64,000 nt of DNA from Planctomycetaceae bacterium (GTDB lineage Bacteria; Planctomycetota; Planctomycetia; Pirellulales; Thermoguttaceae). This document shows, piece after piece, positions 1 through 9,907 of the stretch. How positions within the stretch are numbered: position 1 is the first letter of the stretch; the number at the start of each line of letters is the position of its first letter. The notes beneath the pieces were generated by a model. The model made no database searches. It was not told where the DNA came from and worked only from the letters and a program-made list of their open reading frames with translations. A program made the position numbers and the translations under genes. Location of the stretch: contig SFIW01000016.1 of NCBI GenBank assembly GCA_004556055.1, positions 1 through 64,000 on the forward strand, written 5' to 3'.

Positions 1-99
1 CGGGCTCCATTCAGCCGCGAAAGAGGGAAGAAGCGCGCCGCTCGCGACCATAAGGCCCGCGAGAAGTGCGACTGTTCCGGAAATGAATGACTTTTTCAT
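1..99 (-). CDS. Secreted protein, N-terminal fragment (continues off the window)
   Basis: The minus strand opens with ATG at 99-97 and stays open to the window edge. The 33 visible residues begin MKKSFISGTVALLAGLM and are followed by a small-residue stretch and PSFAAEWSP. This is a classic Sec signal peptide: basic start, hydrophobic core, and a cleavage site near SFA-AE. A GAAAGGCG-like Shine-Dalgarno lies just upstream. The mature protein is outside the window, so its function cannot be given. Confidence 0.6.
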   Translation of the reverse strand, partial: MKKSFISGTVALLAGLMVASGALLPSFAAEWSP

Positions 100-232
100 C
101 AATCGCCTTTCGTGATGTGTGGGCAATCTTCCTGACTTTGGATAAGACGGTGAACCTTGAGCAAACGCTCGTCAGGAAAATAAAGTAACAAAAATAGGTT
201 GTCTATTAAATTTAACGAATTTATATTCTATA

Positions 233-265
233 GAAAAAACGCGGAGAGCGCAAGACTTTCCGCGT
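233..265 (-). terminator. Intrinsic terminator after the sugar isomerase-like gene
   Basis: Reading the minus strand, the 7-bp stem ACGCGGA/TCCGCGT (265-259 with 245-239) is followed by a run of T. It lies about 20 bases after the stop codon at 285. Confidence 0.8.
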
Positions 266-284
266 GTTTGTTCATTTACAGAAA

Positions 285-1325
285 TCACCAGCCCCAAGCG
301 TTGCGAACGTCGACCATCGCGCCGAGGACGTCGTTCCACGTTTGAGGATTCGTCATCGCGCTATTGGGGAACATGCAGCCGTCCCAGCAGATATGATTGA
401 AGCGCTTCGTCGGTTTTCCGTCTTCGAGGAGCCAATATTTGGCGTATTTGACGATATCGAGCTTGCCGTTGGGATCCTTCGGGAGGCAGTGGCGTCCGGT
501 GCGATCGTGGGCGCCGGAACCGAAGACGGTGCCGTCGTTCTGCGCGACGTGGAAGTCGACCGTCCACGGGCGGAGCGCGTCGGTCATTTTCTGATACGCT
601 TCGTCGTAAACTTCGGTTTGATCCCAGGTAAAGTCGTCGGGAAGAAGACGATCCTCAGGGGCGTTGACGCCTAGGAGGAAGAGGTTGGTGTGCGACATAT
701 CGGCCTGGAATCCGAGGACTTGCGGGAGGTCGACTTCTTCGAGAACTTGGACGCAGCGTCGCCAGCTGTGCATGCCGCCCCAGCAGACTTCCCCTTCCAT
801 CGCGAGCATTTCGTCGTATTTCATGGCGATTTGGCTCGCCTTCTGGAACGTGTCGACGATTTGTTTCGTTCCAAGATGGGGATCCGCTGCCCACGCGTCG
901 ACGGAGCAGGAGGAGTCGATGCGAATGCAACCGTTGGGGCGAACCCCTTTATCGCGGAGCGCCCGTCCGATTTTGCACCCCGTTTCAATCGCTTCAAGGA
1001 ACGTTTCGCGGCGGCTTTCGTCCCCGATTGCCGAACCGGCCCACACGTTGGCGACGAGGGAGCCGACTTCAAGTTGATATTCTTCGCAAAGTTCGACTAT
1101 ATGATCGACTTGCGCGTCCATTTCAGACGGATCGAAGTGCGGAGGCGCGAGGAAAAGATCAAAGCCGTCAAACTTCACGCCGTTGACGTCCGCTCCCTTC
1201 GTGAGATCAAGCATCGTCTTCAAGTCAAGACAAGGTTCTCCGTCTCCCGTCCCTTTCCCAACGACGCCCGGCCAAGTGGCGTTGTGAAGCTTCGGTCGAC
1301 GATGCGTGTTTGCGCTGCGCGGCAT
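285..1325 (-). CDS. Sugar phosphate isomerase/epimerase-like TIM-barrel protein
   Basis: This 346-residue protein resembles the xylose-isomerase-like / AP-endonuclease-2 superfamily (TIM barrel with a divalent metal). The likely metal-ligand motifs are visible in order: an acid in EGEVCWGGMHSWRR, QADMSHTNLF in the middle, and VDFHVAQNDG near the C-terminus. Substrate is not predictable; planctomycetes carry many such proteins for sugar or inositol catabolism. The start was placed at 1325 rather than the upstream in-frame start at 1388, because GTAGGAGG sits the right distance before it and the 21 extra residues look like leader. No signal peptide follows this start, so it is probably cytoplasmic. 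It has its own terminator. Confidence 0.75.
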   Translation of the reverse strand: MPRSANTHRRPKLHNATWPGVVGKGTGDGEPCLDLKTMLDLTKGADVNGVKFDGFDLFLAPPHFDPSEMDAQVDHIVELCEEYQLEVGSLVANVWAGSAIGDESRRETFLEAIETGCKIGRALRDKGVRPNGCIRIDSSCSVDAWAADPHLGTKQIVDTFQKASQIAMKYDEMLAMEGEVCWGGMHSWRRCVQVLEEVDLPQVLGFQADMSHTNLFLLGVNAPEDRLLPDDFTWDQTEVYDEAYQKMTDALRPWTVDFHVAQNDGTVFGSGAHDRTGRHCLPKDPNGKLDIVKYAKYWLLEDGKPTKRFNHICWDGCMFPNSAMTNPQTWNDVLGAMVDVRNAWGW

Positions 1326-1442
1326 AATAAATCCTCCTACATGCCTGTTTTCGTTGCGGTTGCTGTTATCTTCCAAATATACTAACACACGCGAAAACGA
1401 ATTGCAACTATGGAGACGTCTTGGGCGCTTTTTTCTTTTAGA

Positions 1443-2468
1443 CTACTTGTCGCGTACCAAACCGGGGGAAACGTCGAGATCTAGATCCGAGAATAGCCCC
1501 GCTTTATAGCGTTCGATCGCTATCGCCCCCATCACCGCGTTGTCCGTGCAGAGTTTCGGCGGCGCGATAAAGAGCTTGAACCTGTATTTTTCCGACGCCT
1601 CGAGCGCTTTTTCCCGGAATCGGCGATTCGCCGCGACCCCGCCGCCGACGCAGAGCGTCTTCATGCCGTACTTGCGCAGCGCTTGCGTCGCTTTGCCGAC
1701 CAAGCAATCGCAGACCGCCTCCTGGAAGGACGCCGCAATATCCGCGCGTTCTTGCTCCGAAATATGACATTCCGAGAAATCGACGCGCCCCGTTCCCGCG
1801 AGCTGGTAGCGAACCGCCGTCTTCAAACCGCTGAAACTAAATTGCATCCTATCGTGATCGTTGAGCATCGGACGCGGGAATTTATACGCTTTCGGATTGC
1901 CTTTCTCCGCCGCCTTCTGTATCGAAGGACCGCCGGGGTAGGGAAGACCGAGCATCGCCGCGACCTTGTCGAACGCTTCACCCGCCGCGTCGTCGATCGT
2001 CGTTCCCAACGATTCGAAGTCGATCGGCCCGTTGCAACGATAAAGGGACGAGTGACCACCGCTCACGATGAGACCTATGCACGGGAACGGATCTTCGTCA
2101 AACGCGACGCGGCACGCGTAAACGTGCGCCTGCAGATGATTGATCGCAATCAGCGGCTTATTCGCCGCGACGCAGAGCGCTTTCGCCGCCGATAGTCCGA
2201 CGAGAAGAGAACCCGCGAGCCCTGGTTCGTTCACCACGGCGATCGCGCTAAGATCCTCAAGTCCGATCTTCGCTTCTTCAAGCGCCTCCGAGACGACGGG
2301 AAGAATCGCCTCCATATGCGAGCGCGACGCTATTTCCGGCACGACGCCTCCGTAAAGCTGGTGAACGTCGATTTGCGACGCCAGGGACGACCCCAGAACG
2401 TTGCGATCTTCGTCGACGACCGCCGCCGCCGTTTCGTCGCAACTCGATTCTATCGTAAGTATTTTCAT
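1443..2468 (-). CDS. tsaD: tRNA N6-adenosine threonylcarbamoyltransferase TsaD
   Basis: At 341 residues this is the usual length for bacterial TsaD (Gcp/Kae1), which moves the threonylcarbamoyl group onto A37 of ANN-decoding tRNAs with TsaB and TsaE. The ASKHA-fold hallmarks are present: MKILTIESSCDETAAAV at the N-terminus, metal-binding H111 and H115 in INHLQAHVYA, the glycine loop VSGGHSSLY near 136, and CVGGGVAANRRFR plus CTDNAVMGA near the C-terminus. It starts 24 bases after the ATP-grasp gene, so the two are probably cotranscribed. No oddity was seen. Confidence 0.97.
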   Translation of the reverse strand: MKILTIESSCDETAAAVVDEDRNVLGSSLASQIDVHQLYGGVVPEIASRSHMEAILPVVSEALEEAKIGLEDLSAIAVVNEPGLAGSLLVGLSAAKALCVAANKPLIAINHLQAHVYACRVAFDEDPFPCIGLIVSGGHSSLYRCNGPIDFESLGTTIDDAAGEAFDKVAAMLGLPYPGGPSIQKAAEKGNPKAYKFPRPMLNDHDRMQFSFSGLKTAVRYQLAGTGRVDFSECHISEQERADIAASFQEAVCDCLVGKATQALRKYGMKTLCVGGGVAANRRFREKALEASEKYRFKLFIAPPKLCTDNAVMGAIAIERYKAGLFSDLDLDVSPGLVRDK

Positions 2469-2492
2469 TGCTATGCTTTCCGTTGTGTTGAT

Positions 2493-3473
2493 TTACTTTT
2501 TCGCGTCGTCGCGCCGGGCGTTGAGGTCGAGCATGGCTCCGATCTCTTCTTCCCATTCGTCCGGTACGAACAACTCGAGACCCGCCGTAGGATAAAGCGT
2601 TATCTCCCCAAAGTATATCCTACCCCGATTGACGTAGAAGTCCACCCTGGCGAAGAGAAAGGGCCGGGCGAGGCGTTCGGAAAATTCGACGATCTTTGCC
2701 AACCCCTCCGGGCGCGGCTCGGGAGCCTCTTCCGTCGGCAATTTCTGACGGAAGGGGAGCTTCTTCCAATCGAGGTCGTAAAAGGTGACGTGAAGTCCCT
2801 CTTTCGACGTAAAACGCCGCGAACAGACCAGGATAAAACGCGCTTTTCCGTTGAAAACGTAGACTTTGTAGTCCCGCAGACCCGCTTCGGAATCGTCTTC
2901 GAGGTATTCTTCGCAGAGAATGAGCGGCTTGATATGTCGATACGAGGGTTCTCGCGCGGGCCAATAAAAGTTTTTTTTGAGATTTCGCGCGAGTTTGCGA
3001 CGCGCCTCTTCGCGATCGAAGCGCGACTTATCCGCGCAGATTACGACCCCGCCGCTGTCGTGATTGCACTTTAACACGAAGCGCTCCGGAAGCGCGTCGA
3101 AATCAATCTCTTCCACCCGGCGCCACGGCCCCGCGATATGCGGAACCAGATGTTCCGCGCCGATCGTCTCCGCGACGTACTCTCGTACCGCGAGTTTATC
3201 GACGAAACGTTCAAAGCTCGGGTCGCGGCGATAAAGCTTGAGCCACTGGATCTTTTCGTTGAATCCCCTCGGCGGATGAAGATGGAGACGCTTACCGGTA
3301 TGGATACGATAAATGGCGCGAAGATACCACGAGTCGGGGGTGATCGCGCGTATTCCGGGAATTCTCAACGCTTTGCGCACGATTTTAGCGCCGCGAAGAA
3401 TGAAGCGCGTTTTGAGTCGTTGAAACACGTTCCTTCGGAGAGATTCCGTCGAAGAAAATTCGTCGTAAGCCAT
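2493..3473 (-). CDS. TupA-like ATP-grasp protein
   Basis: This 326-residue protein matches the TupA-like ATP-grasp family, known from teichuronopeptide and polysaccharide clusters, where it is thought to add amino acids such as Glu or Asp to a surface polymer. Visible features are HPPRGFNEKIQWLKLY near the N-terminus, then VLKCNHDSGGVV (nucleotide-binding part), EEYLEDDSEAGLRDYKVYVFNG, and FARVDFYVNRGRIYFGEITLYP with the metal-binding acids near the C-terminus. ATG at 3473 is preceded by AAGGGGAA. It lies between the nqr terminator and tsaD. No polysaccharide genes are adjacent, so the substrate is unknown. Confidence 0.8.
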   Translation of the reverse strand: MAYDEFSSTESLRRNVFQRLKTRFILRGAKIVRKALRIPGIRAITPDSWYLRAIYRIHTGKRLHLHPPRGFNEKIQWLKLYRRDPSFERFVDKLAVREYVAETIGAEHLVPHIAGPWRRVEEIDFDALPERFVLKCNHDSGGVVICADKSRFDREEARRKLARNLKKNFYWPAREPSYRHIKPLILCEEYLEDDSEAGLRDYKVYVFNGKARFILVCSRRFTSKEGLHVTFYDLDWKKLPFRQKLPTEEAPEPRPEGLAKIVEFSERLARPFLFARVDFYVNRGRIYFGEITLYPTAGLELFVPDEWEEEIGAMLDLNARRDDAKK

Positions 3474-3496
3474 GAAAAATTCCCCTTGGGCGTAAT

Positions 3497-3532
3497 GGAA
3501 AAAGCGTCAGAATCGACGTGATTCTAACGCTT
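3497..3532 (-). terminator. Terminator of the nqr operon
   Basis: On the minus strand a 13-bp stem (3532-3520 with 3514-3502, one mismatch) is followed by TTTTT. It separates nqrF from the ATP-grasp/tsaD pair, so these are distinct transcription units. Confidence 0.85.
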
Positions 3533-3562
3533 GCCGATTGTGTCTCGAGGAACCCCGACGCG

Positions 3563-4801
3563 TCAACCGCCGAAGTCGTCGTAGAAGATGTTTTCGCGAT
3601 CGACGCCCAGGCTCTGGAGCATGAGGACGATGGCGCGCGTCATTTTGGGAGGACCGCAGAGGAAATATTCGCAGTCTTCGGGCGCCTTATGTTTCGAGAG
3701 GTACGTCATGTAGATGAGTTCCGTAACGTGACCTTCGTAGCCGTCCCAGAGTTCATCGGGGCGCGGACGCGAGAGGGCGAGACGGAAGGTGAAGTTCGGG
3801 TACTCTTTCTCGAGTTGACGGAAGTCGTCGAGATAAATCGCTTCGCTCTTCGAACGCGCGCCGTACCAGAAGGAGATCTTTTCCGTGCGCTTGAGATGTT
3901 TGAGCATCTCCAAGATGTGCGAACGAAGGGGCGCCATACCCGCGCCGCCTCCGATGTAAATCTTTTCGCACGGCGTTTGACGCACTTTGAATTCTCCGTA
4001 AGGGCCGCTAATGACGACTTTATCCCCCGCTTTCAGGCTGAAGAGGTACGACGACATCAACCCCGGCGGAACGTTCGGCGTTTGCTCGGGAGGCGCCGCG
4101 AGGCGGATGTTGAGTTTGATGATTCCCTTTTCTTCTGGGTAGTTCGCCATCGAATACGCGCGCATGACTGGCCCGGCGGATTCGCTGACGCAATCCCAGA
4201 GCTTTCGACGATCGTAGTCGGCGCGAAAGCGTTCGGGAATATCGAAGTTCTTATACTCGACGCGCACGCCTGCGGGACGCTCGATTTGGATGTAGCCGCC
4301 CGCTTCGAGATGCGCGTCTTCCCCTTCGGGAAGGCGGAGAACGAGTTCTTTGATGAACGTCGCGATATTTTCGTTCGACTCGACGACGCATTCCCATTTC
4401 CGCACGGAGAAGATCTCCGGGGGAATCTCGATCTTCATGTCCTGTTTGACGGGCGTTTGGCACGCGAGTCGGACGTGATTTTTGATCTCCTTGCGCGTCA
4501 TGAGGCTGACTTCGGTAGGAAGAATTTCCCCGCCCCCGGAGAGGACGCGCACTTTGCATTGACCGCACGTCGCTCCGCCGCCGCACGCCGACGGTATGAA
4601 TATCTTTTGGTCGGCGAGGGTTCCAAGGAGTTTCCCCCCTGCGGGAACTTCAAGCGTCTTCGACGCGTCGCCGTTGATTTCTATCTTCACTTTGCCGCTA
4701 GGGACAAGCGCCGCGCGCGCCGCGAGAATAATCGCCACGAGCGCGAGAATGATCGCCGTGAACGCTACGACCCCCGCGATTACTATTCCAAAACCGCTCA
4801 T
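3563..4801 (-). CDS. nqrF: Na+-translocating NADH:quinone reductase subunit F
   Basis: NqrF (412 residues) is the NADH-oxidising subunit. An N-terminal membrane helix (about 5-30) is followed by a plant-type [2Fe-2S] ferredoxin domain with C73, C79, C82 and C114 (C-x5-C-x2-C-x31-C). Next come a flavin domain with RAYSMANYP and an NADH domain with [16 protein letters not shown] and YFLCGPPKM. The ending FYDDFGG is typical of the family. It is the last gene of nqrABCDEF, 21 bases after nqrE. All expected cofactor residues are present. Confidence 0.97.
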   Translation of the reverse strand: MSGFGIVIAGVVAFTAIILALVAIILAARAALVPSGKVKIEINGDASKTLEVPAGGKLLGTLADQKIFIPSACGGGATCGQCKVRVLSGGGEILPTEVSLMTRKEIKNHVRLACQTPVKQDMKIEIPPEIFSVRKWECVVESNENIATFIKELVLRLPEGEDAHLEAGGYIQIERPAGVRVEYKNFDIPERFRADYDRRKLWDCVSESAGPVMRAYSMANYPEEKGIIKLNIRLAAPPEQTPNVPPGLMSSYLFSLKAGDKVVISGPYGEFKVRQTPCEKIYIGGGAGMAPLRSHILEMLKHLKRTEKISFWYGARSKSEAIYLDDFRQLEKEYPNFTFRLALSRPRPDELWDGYEGHVTELIYMTYLSKHKAPEDCEYFLCGPPKMTRAIVLMLQSLGVDRENIFYDDFGG

Positions 4802-4822
4802 TGTTTCCTTTCCTCCCTCCTA

Positions 4823-5434
4823 TCACATGCCCGAGAAGGTCATGAACGCCATGGCGAGGAGCCCTGCGGTCATGAACGCGATTCCCAGGCCGCGCAGGCC
4901 CGCGGGAACGTGACTATATTCCAGTTTTTCGCGGATTCCCGCGAGGATGACTATCGCCAACGCCCATCCAAACCCGGAGAAGACCCCGTACAGGAGACTA
5001 TCCGAGAGGTTGTAGTCGCGCTGTTGCATGAAGAGCGAGCCCCCCATGATCGCGCAGTTGACCGTGATGAGAGGGAGAAAGACTCCCAGAGCGTTGTAAA
5101 GGGGCGGGAAGAAGCGATCGAGGGTCATTTCAAGAATCTGAACGAGCGCCGCGATTACGCCGATGAACGTGATGAACGAAAGGAAACTCAAGTCGAGTTT
5201 GGCGAGCGCGTCGATTCCCGTCCAGGCGAGCGCGCCTTCGCGCAAAACGTAATTGTAAAGAAGACAGTTGACCGGCACGGTGATCGCTTGAACGACCACG
5301 ACCGCGATTCCTAATCCGAACGCGGCGCCGACCTTTTTCGAGACTGCCAAAAAGGTGCACATCCCCAGGAAGAGCGACAACGCAAGGTTCTGCGTGAAGA
5401 CCCCCTGTATAAACATTGAGAGCGCGTGATCCAT
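4823..5434 (-). CDS. nqrE: Na+-translocating NADH:quinone reductase subunit E
   Basis: NqrE is a six-helix membrane subunit (203 residues) that packs against NqrD. The two form the inverted-repeat core around an iron centre in the membrane and take part in sodium movement. The start [20 protein letters not shown] followed by [15 protein letters not shown] aligns with the known N-terminus, which supports ATG at 5434. A second Cys-containing segment, [16 protein letters not shown], is the symmetry-related half. Length and motifs are normal. Confidence 0.96.
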   Translation of the reverse strand: MDHALSMFIQGVFTQNLALSLFLGMCTFLAVSKKVGAAFGLGIAVVVVQAITVPVNCLLYNYVLREGALAWTGIDALAKLDLSFLSFITFIGVIAALVQILEMTLDRFFPPLYNALGVFLPLITVNCAIMGGSLFMQQRDYNLSDSLLYGVFSGFGWALAIVILAGIREKLEYSHVPAGLRGLGIAFMTAGLLAMAFMTFSGM

Positions 5435-5486
5435 TGTCTTATATCCTTAACGAACGAGCCGAATACGTCCTGAACGACGCGCGGTC

Positions 5487-6116
5487 TCATTCGGAGTCCT
5501 GCATATCCTTGTTAAACGTCTTGACGACCCAAATGATTGCGCCGATTAGGAAGAAGGCGGCGGGAGCGGTCACCATGAGACCGTTGGGCACGTACCAACC
5601 TCCGTTTTGCACCGTCGGGAAGACCACGATCCCGAAAAGCTTGCCGAAGCCAAAGAGTTCGCGGAAGAACGCGACGATCACGAGGACGAGACCGTAGCCG
5701 ACCCCGTTGCCGATACCGTCGAGAAGGCTCGCTCCCGGCTTGTTTTTGATCGCGAAAGCTTCTGCGCGTCCCATGACGATGCAGTTCGTGATGATGAGCC
5801 CGACGTAGACCGAAAGCTGTTTGCTCAGGTCGTACGAGAACGCTTTAATGAGCTGGTCGACCAAGATGACGAGCGTCGCGATGATCGTCATTTCCACGAT
5901 CATGCGGATCGAACCGGGAATGACTTTCCGGATCAGCGAGACCCCGACGTTCGAAAAAGAGGTCACGAAAATGACGGCGAGCGCCATCGTGATCGCCGTG
6001 CGAAGACTCGTCGTCACCGCCAGCGCCGAGCAGACGCCAAGGATTTGGACGAAGACGGGATTGTTTTTAAAGAGCGGTTTGAGAAGGCTCTCTTTGGGCG
6101 ATACTTCATTATTCAT
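5487..6116 (-). CDS. nqrD: Na+-translocating NADH:quinone reductase subunit D
   Basis: NqrD (209 residues) is the membrane partner of NqrE, with six predicted helices. Family motifs include [20 protein letters not shown] and [17 protein letters not shown], each carrying a conserved Cys that should help bind the intramembrane iron. The ATG overlaps the nqrC stop in an ATGA arrangement (6113-6116), which indicates translational coupling. The 52-base gap to nqrE contains no terminator. Confidence 0.96.
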   Translation of the reverse strand: MNNEVSPKESLLKPLFKNNPVFVQILGVCSALAVTTSLRTAITMALAVIFVTSFSNVGVSLIRKVIPGSIRMIVEMTIIATLVILVDQLIKAFSYDLSKQLSVYVGLIITNCIVMGRAEAFAIKNKPGASLLDGIGNGVGYGLVLVIVAFFRELFGFGKLFGIVVFPTVQNGGWYVPNGLMVTAPAAFFLIGAIIWVVKTFNKDMQDSE

Positions 6117-6934
6117 TGCGCGTCCTTTCCTTCATCTTCGAGGTCGTGCGTCGCCGACGCTGCGCCGTTCGTCTTGCGAAGTTCCTCCAGGAACGGGCCG
6201 TAACCCGAGTTCCCGAGCCAGAATTGAACGGTTTGGGTTACTCCCGCGCCGGTGAGCGTCGCGCCCGAGATTCCGTCGATTTGATTCGACGCGGATTCGC
6301 TCGAAGGATCGACCGTACCCTTGACGACTTCAATTACCGGTTCGCCGGAAGCGTTGTAGACGCTCTTGCCTTCCCACTTGCTCGTCCACGCGGGGTTGGA
6401 GATTTCGCCTCCTAAGCCCGGCGTTTCGCCATGTTCGTAGAAGACGATGCGGCAAACTGTCGCGAGGTCTCCGTTGAGCGACAAGAAACCGCGCATCGTC
6501 GACCAAAGACCCGTGCCGACGATTGGCAAAACGACGCTTTGAAGCTTTTCCGCGTCGTCGTAGAAGAGGTAGACGACCGCGCGTTGCGGACGCGTCTTGA
6601 TACTGGCGAGGTCTTCCTCCTTCGAGAGGGGAACGACGTTCGTTTTATCCGCGAGAGTCGCGTCGGGATCCGCGTCGGGTACGATTTGACCCGTCGCGAG
6701 GTCGACGACGACCGTCTTCGCTTTCGCGAAGAGGCGTTCCGACTCCTCCGCGCTCACTTTAGCGTCCGACTCCACGAGGCCCGCCGCGCGGAGAATGTTG
6801 AGCTGCTTGTCGAGCGCTTGGTTGCGACGTTGCAGACCTTTGAGACTCACGTCGGAGAGGGAGACGACGATCGCGCAGACGATCGAGAGAAGCGCCGCGA
6901 CGACAAATGTTTTAGTTATCGATTCGTTGGACAT
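6113..6934 (-). CDS. nqrC: Na+-translocating NADH:quinone reductase subunit C
   Basis: NqrC (273 residues) has one N-terminal membrane helix (about 8-30) and an extracytoplasmic FMN-binding domain. The flavinylation motif [13 protein letters not shown] places the FMN-carrying threonine at T226, in the S-G-A-T context used by ApbE-type flavin transferases. No apbE lies in this window, so the flavin transferase must be encoded elsewhere. The gene is 20 bases from nqrB, and its stop overlaps the nqrD start. Confidence 0.96.
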   Translation of the reverse strand: MSNESITKTFVVAALLSIVCAIVVSLSDVSLKGLQRRNQALDKQLNILRAAGLVESDAKVSAEESERLFAKAKTVVVDLATGQIVPDADPDATLADKTNVVPLSKEEDLASIKTRPQRAVVYLFYDDAEKLQSVVLPIVGTGLWSTMRGFLSLNGDLATVCRIVFYEHGETPGLGGEISNPAWTSKWEGKSVYNASGEPVIEVVKGTVDPSSESASNQIDGISGATLTGAGVTQTVQFWLGNSGYGPFLEELRKTNGAASATHDLEDEGKDAQ

Positions 6935-6954
6935 TTATCTTACCTTCCTCTCTA

Positions 6955-8211
6955 CTAGTCGCGCGATTCAAGACGCTTAATACGCCGACGGATATTGGCG
7001 CGCGTCACGCAGTGGTCGATCAGAGGCGCTACGCAGTTCCCGAAAAGAATCACGAGCATGACGCCCTCGGGATACGCGGGGTTTAGCGTCCGAACGACTA
7101 TCACTAAAACTCCGATCAAGAGCCCGTAGACGTATTGTCCGACGCGCGTCGTCGCGCACGTGACCGGGTCGGTCGCCATGAAGACCATGCCGAAGGCGAA
7201 CCCGCCCATGACGAAGTGCCATCGCGCGCCGAGTTCAAACGCCGGATGCGCCGCAAGCGCGTCGGGACCAAGGTGCGTCAAGAGGGCCGCGAGTCCCATG
7301 CCGCCGACAAACATCGAGAGGACGACGCGCCACGACGCGATTCCCATACCCAGGAGAATCGCCAGACCGATCAAACACGCGATCGTCGACGTTTCGCCGA
7401 CCGCGCCGGGGATCGTTCCGACAAAGCAGTCGAGGAGCGTATACCCCGCGCCTTCAAGTCCCTTGAGCCCTTCGCTCGCGTAAGAAAGAGGCGTCGCCTT
7501 GGAGACGCCGTCGACCGCTGTCCAGACTTTGTCCCCCGAGATTTGACCCGCGTACGCAAAGAAAAGGAACGCGCGCGCGACGAGCGCCGGGTTTAGGAAG
7601 TTGCGACCCGTCCCCCCGAAGATTTCCTTCCCGATCACGACGCCGAAGCTGATCGCCAGAGCGACTTGCCACAGCGGCGTCGTCGGAGGACAGATGAGCG
7701 GAAAGAGGAAACCCGTGACGAAGAAGCCTTCGTTGACTTCATGCTTATAAATCCCCGCGAAGAGGACTTCCCAGAAGATACCGACGATCATCGTGACCGC
7801 GTAGACGGGGAGCCAGTAGACGAATCCGTAAACGAGACAACCGAGAATAGAAGACGTTTGAAAGACGCGAAGGGCGGGGAACGCCGCGTTAATCCATTGT
7901 AAGACGGCGCCGTGCCAGTCGGTCGGTATCGCGCCCCCGCCGTATTCGGCGATGAGACGATTCGCTTGGAGTCCGACGTTGTACATTCCCATGAGAAGGC
8001 ATGGGACGAGGGCGACGACGACCGTAATCATCATGCGTTTGAAGTCGTTGGCGTCGCGAACTTGAACGGTTCCCGTCGTTTTGCGATCGGGAGTATAGAA
8101 GAACGTGTCCGCCGCGTCGTAAAGGGGATAGAGTTTTGAGAGAGGACGACCCGGTTTGAAGAGCTTTTCGCCGGCTTTGTCAATGACGGCGCGTAGCAGT
8201 GGAAATTTCAT
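6955..8211 (-). CDS. nqrB: Na+-translocating NADH:quinone reductase subunit B
   Basis: NqrB (418 residues) is the large membrane subunit. It carries a covalent FMN and riboflavin and forms the sodium channel with about ten helices. The flavinylation site is read as T240 in DGVSKATPLSYA. Other hallmarks are the N-terminal segment FFYTPDRKTTGTVQVRDAND, KEIFGGTGRNFLNPALVARA in the middle and GFAFGMVFMATDPVT towards the C-terminus. A strong AGGAGG precedes the ATG. Only 4 bases separate it from nqrA. Confidence 0.97.
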   Translation of the reverse strand: MKFPLLRAVIDKAGEKLFKPGRPLSKLYPLYDAADTFFYTPDRKTTGTVQVRDANDFKRMMITVVVALVPCLLMGMYNVGLQANRLIAEYGGGAIPTDWHGAVLQWINAAFPALRVFQTSSILGCLVYGFVYWLPVYAVTMIVGIFWEVLFAGIYKHEVNEGFFVTGFLFPLICPPTTPLWQVALAISFGVVIGKEIFGGTGRNFLNPALVARAFLFFAYAGQISGDKVWTAVDGVSKATPLSYASEGLKGLEGAGYTLLDCFVGTIPGAVGETSTIACLIGLAILLGMGIASWRVVLSMFVGGMGLAALLTHLGPDALAAHPAFELGARWHFVMGGFAFGMVFMATDPVTCATTRVGQYVYGLLIGVLVIVVRTLNPAYPEGVMLVILFGNCVAPLIDHCVTRANIRRRIKRLESRD

Positions 8212-8215
8212 AAGA

Positions 8216-9598
8216 TCATTCCTCCTCTTTCATGGCTTTGTCGAGCAGCGCGCGGAGCGTTTGGCCGAAATCGTTCTTACCCAGATCGACGAGGGTGCAG
8301 AGCGCGAGATCTTCTTCGTCGAGTTCGAAGGCTCCGAGCTTTTCGCACGTCTCAAGGTCGCCGATCTCGAGCGCTTTGAAGAGAACGGTCGGTTCGATAT
8401 CTAGCGGGAGAAGTTTGTAGAAAAGCGGATTCGGGAAGACCGCGCGCGGCCCGCCGTGAAGCGCCGTCGTGATATTGAAAAAGGTCTTTTTCAAGAAACT
8501 TCCGCCCACGAGAGGGGACGCGGAAAACTTGTCGAAGCCTGGCGCGAGCCACCCGAAGAATTCGCGCGCGTCTTCGTCGCTAACGACCGAGATCTGATTG
8601 ACGTACCGTCCGGCGCCGGGGATCCTTTTGGAGACCTCGCGACCGTTGAGGACGCTTCCGGAGACGATGCGCGCGGGGCCGCTTTTGAGTTCCCCTTCGC
8701 AGACTTCGAGAAGGTTGGCGCAATGACAGATTTTAATGAGGCGCGGATTCTTGACCATCGGCCCGCTAAGGGAGACGACGCGTTGCGACGGGTAACGCCC
8801 CTTGACGAAGAGTTCGCCGATCGCGATGACGTCTTGATATCCGATCGTCCAGACGACGCGCCCGAGCCCGCAAGGATCGAGCTTTGCGATATGCGTTCCG
8901 ACGAGCCCCGAAGGATGTTTGCCGGTGAAGCGCGCGACTTGAGCGCTGGGGATCTTTTCAAGTTCGGCGATAAAGTCGGCTTCGTATTCTTGAGCTCCGA
9001 GGCAAATCCACATTCTCTTGCCGCAGATTCGCGAGAGGACGCGCAGGCCGTTGACGAAATCGTCGCTGCGCGCGTCGATGATCTTCTGCGGATTGGGCGC
9101 GTGCGGATTCGTGTCCGCGGCGTTGACAAAGAGGGCGACGGGAGTGGCGTCGACTTTAGGAATTCTCGAGAAAGGGCGCGTCCTGAGCGCGATCCACAAA
9201 CCGGAATCGACAAGACGCGCGCGCGTTTCCTTGTCGCTGAGGGAGAGAAGCTTATCGGCGGGCGTTTTTTCGTAAGGTACGCTTAGAAGAAAGTCGTCGC
9301 CGGAATCGAGTTTGATATCCAGACTCTGAAAGACGCGTCGTTCGCCGCGATGGAGTTCCTGCACGACGCCCGCGCCGGGCGCGACAAATTTCACGCCGGG
9401 ATTCTTCTTATCGAAAAAGAGAAGTTGACCCGCAAAGACGCGATCGCCTTCTTCAACGCAGATCGTCGGCTTCATGCCGACATAATCGCCGCCGGTGATC
9501 GAGACGTGCCAAACGTCTTTATTCTCCGGGACGCCGTTTTGATCGGGAGCTCCTGCGAGCCTCAAATCAAGACCTTGAGTAATGTGGATCGTTTTCAT
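8216..9598 (-). CDS. nqrA: Na+-translocating NADH:quinone reductase subunit A
   Basis: NqrA (460 residues) is the cytoplasmic subunit, linked to quinone handling in Nqr. The start at 9598 gives MKTIHITQGLDLRLAGAP, which matches the family N-terminus (a K/GLDLPI-like opening), with AAGGA upstream. The earlier in-frame start at 9646 would add 16 residues with no homologous counterpart. Other recognisable parts are DYVGMKPTICVEEGDRV and GTHIAKLDPCGLGRVVWTIG. First gene of the operon. Confidence 0.95.
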   Translation of the reverse strand: MKTIHITQGLDLRLAGAPDQNGVPENKDVWHVSITGGDYVGMKPTICVEEGDRVFAGQLLFFDKKNPGVKFVAPGAGVVQELHRGERRVFQSLDIKLDSGDDFLLSVPYEKTPADKLLSLSDKETRARLVDSGLWIALRTRPFSRIPKVDATPVALFVNAADTNPHAPNPQKIIDARSDDFVNGLRVLSRICGKRMWICLGAQEYEADFIAELEKIPSAQVARFTGKHPSGLVGTHIAKLDPCGLGRVVWTIGYQDVIAIGELFVKGRYPSQRVVSLSGPMVKNPRLIKICHCANLLEVCEGELKSGPARIVSGSVLNGREVSKRIPGAGRYVNQISVVSDEDAREFFGWLAPGFDKFSASPLVGGSFLKKTFFNITTALHGGPRAVFPNPLFYKLLPLDIEPTVLFKALEIGDLETCEKLGAFELDEEDLALCTLVDLGKNDFGQTLRALLDKAMKEEE

Positions 9599-9860
9599 CG
9601 CGGCTATCCTTGCGATCGGAATTAGGACGACTCCTCGACCTTCCAATCGCCTTAAAATACCGGCTGACGCTCAAGCGTCAGTCAAAAACAGCGTCGCGCG
9701 GCCTCTTCTCATTAAGCGGCGTCGCGCGATACGCGTAGAACGACGCGTCGCGTCGCTCCGTTAAAATGCCTATATAATCCCCCTGATTGTAAACCTTATT
9801 TGGCTTTGGTCTAGTAACGCCGTTATTTTCCGCTCTATTTTAACGCGTCAATTCGCGCGG
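9599..9860 (-). other. nqr 5' region, no gene
   Basis: This gap before nqrA carries no convincing ORF on either strand. A perfect inverted repeat CTGACGC-TCAA-GCGTCAG lies at 9664-9681, without a T run on either side. It could be an operator or leader hairpin. A TATATA-rich stretch near 9770 may be part of the nqr promoter, but I cannot find a good -35 at the right distance. Confidence 0.4.
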
Positions 9861-9903
9861 AAAAATAAGAAAGGCGACGAGAGTTTTCCGATCCCGTCGC
9901 CTT
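9861..9903 (-). terminator. Terminator of dnaE
   Basis: The minus strand reads a 9-bp perfect stem AAGGCGACG/CGTCGCCTT (9903-9895 with 9879-9871) and then TCTTATTTTT, right after the dnaE stop. Confidence 0.9.
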
Positions 9904-9907
9904 CCGG

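Noticed and set aside
3518..5314. 598-residue plus-strand open frame over nqrF/nqrE
   Set aside because: Mirror of the high-GC minus-strand codons; nqr frames contain all cofactor motifs.
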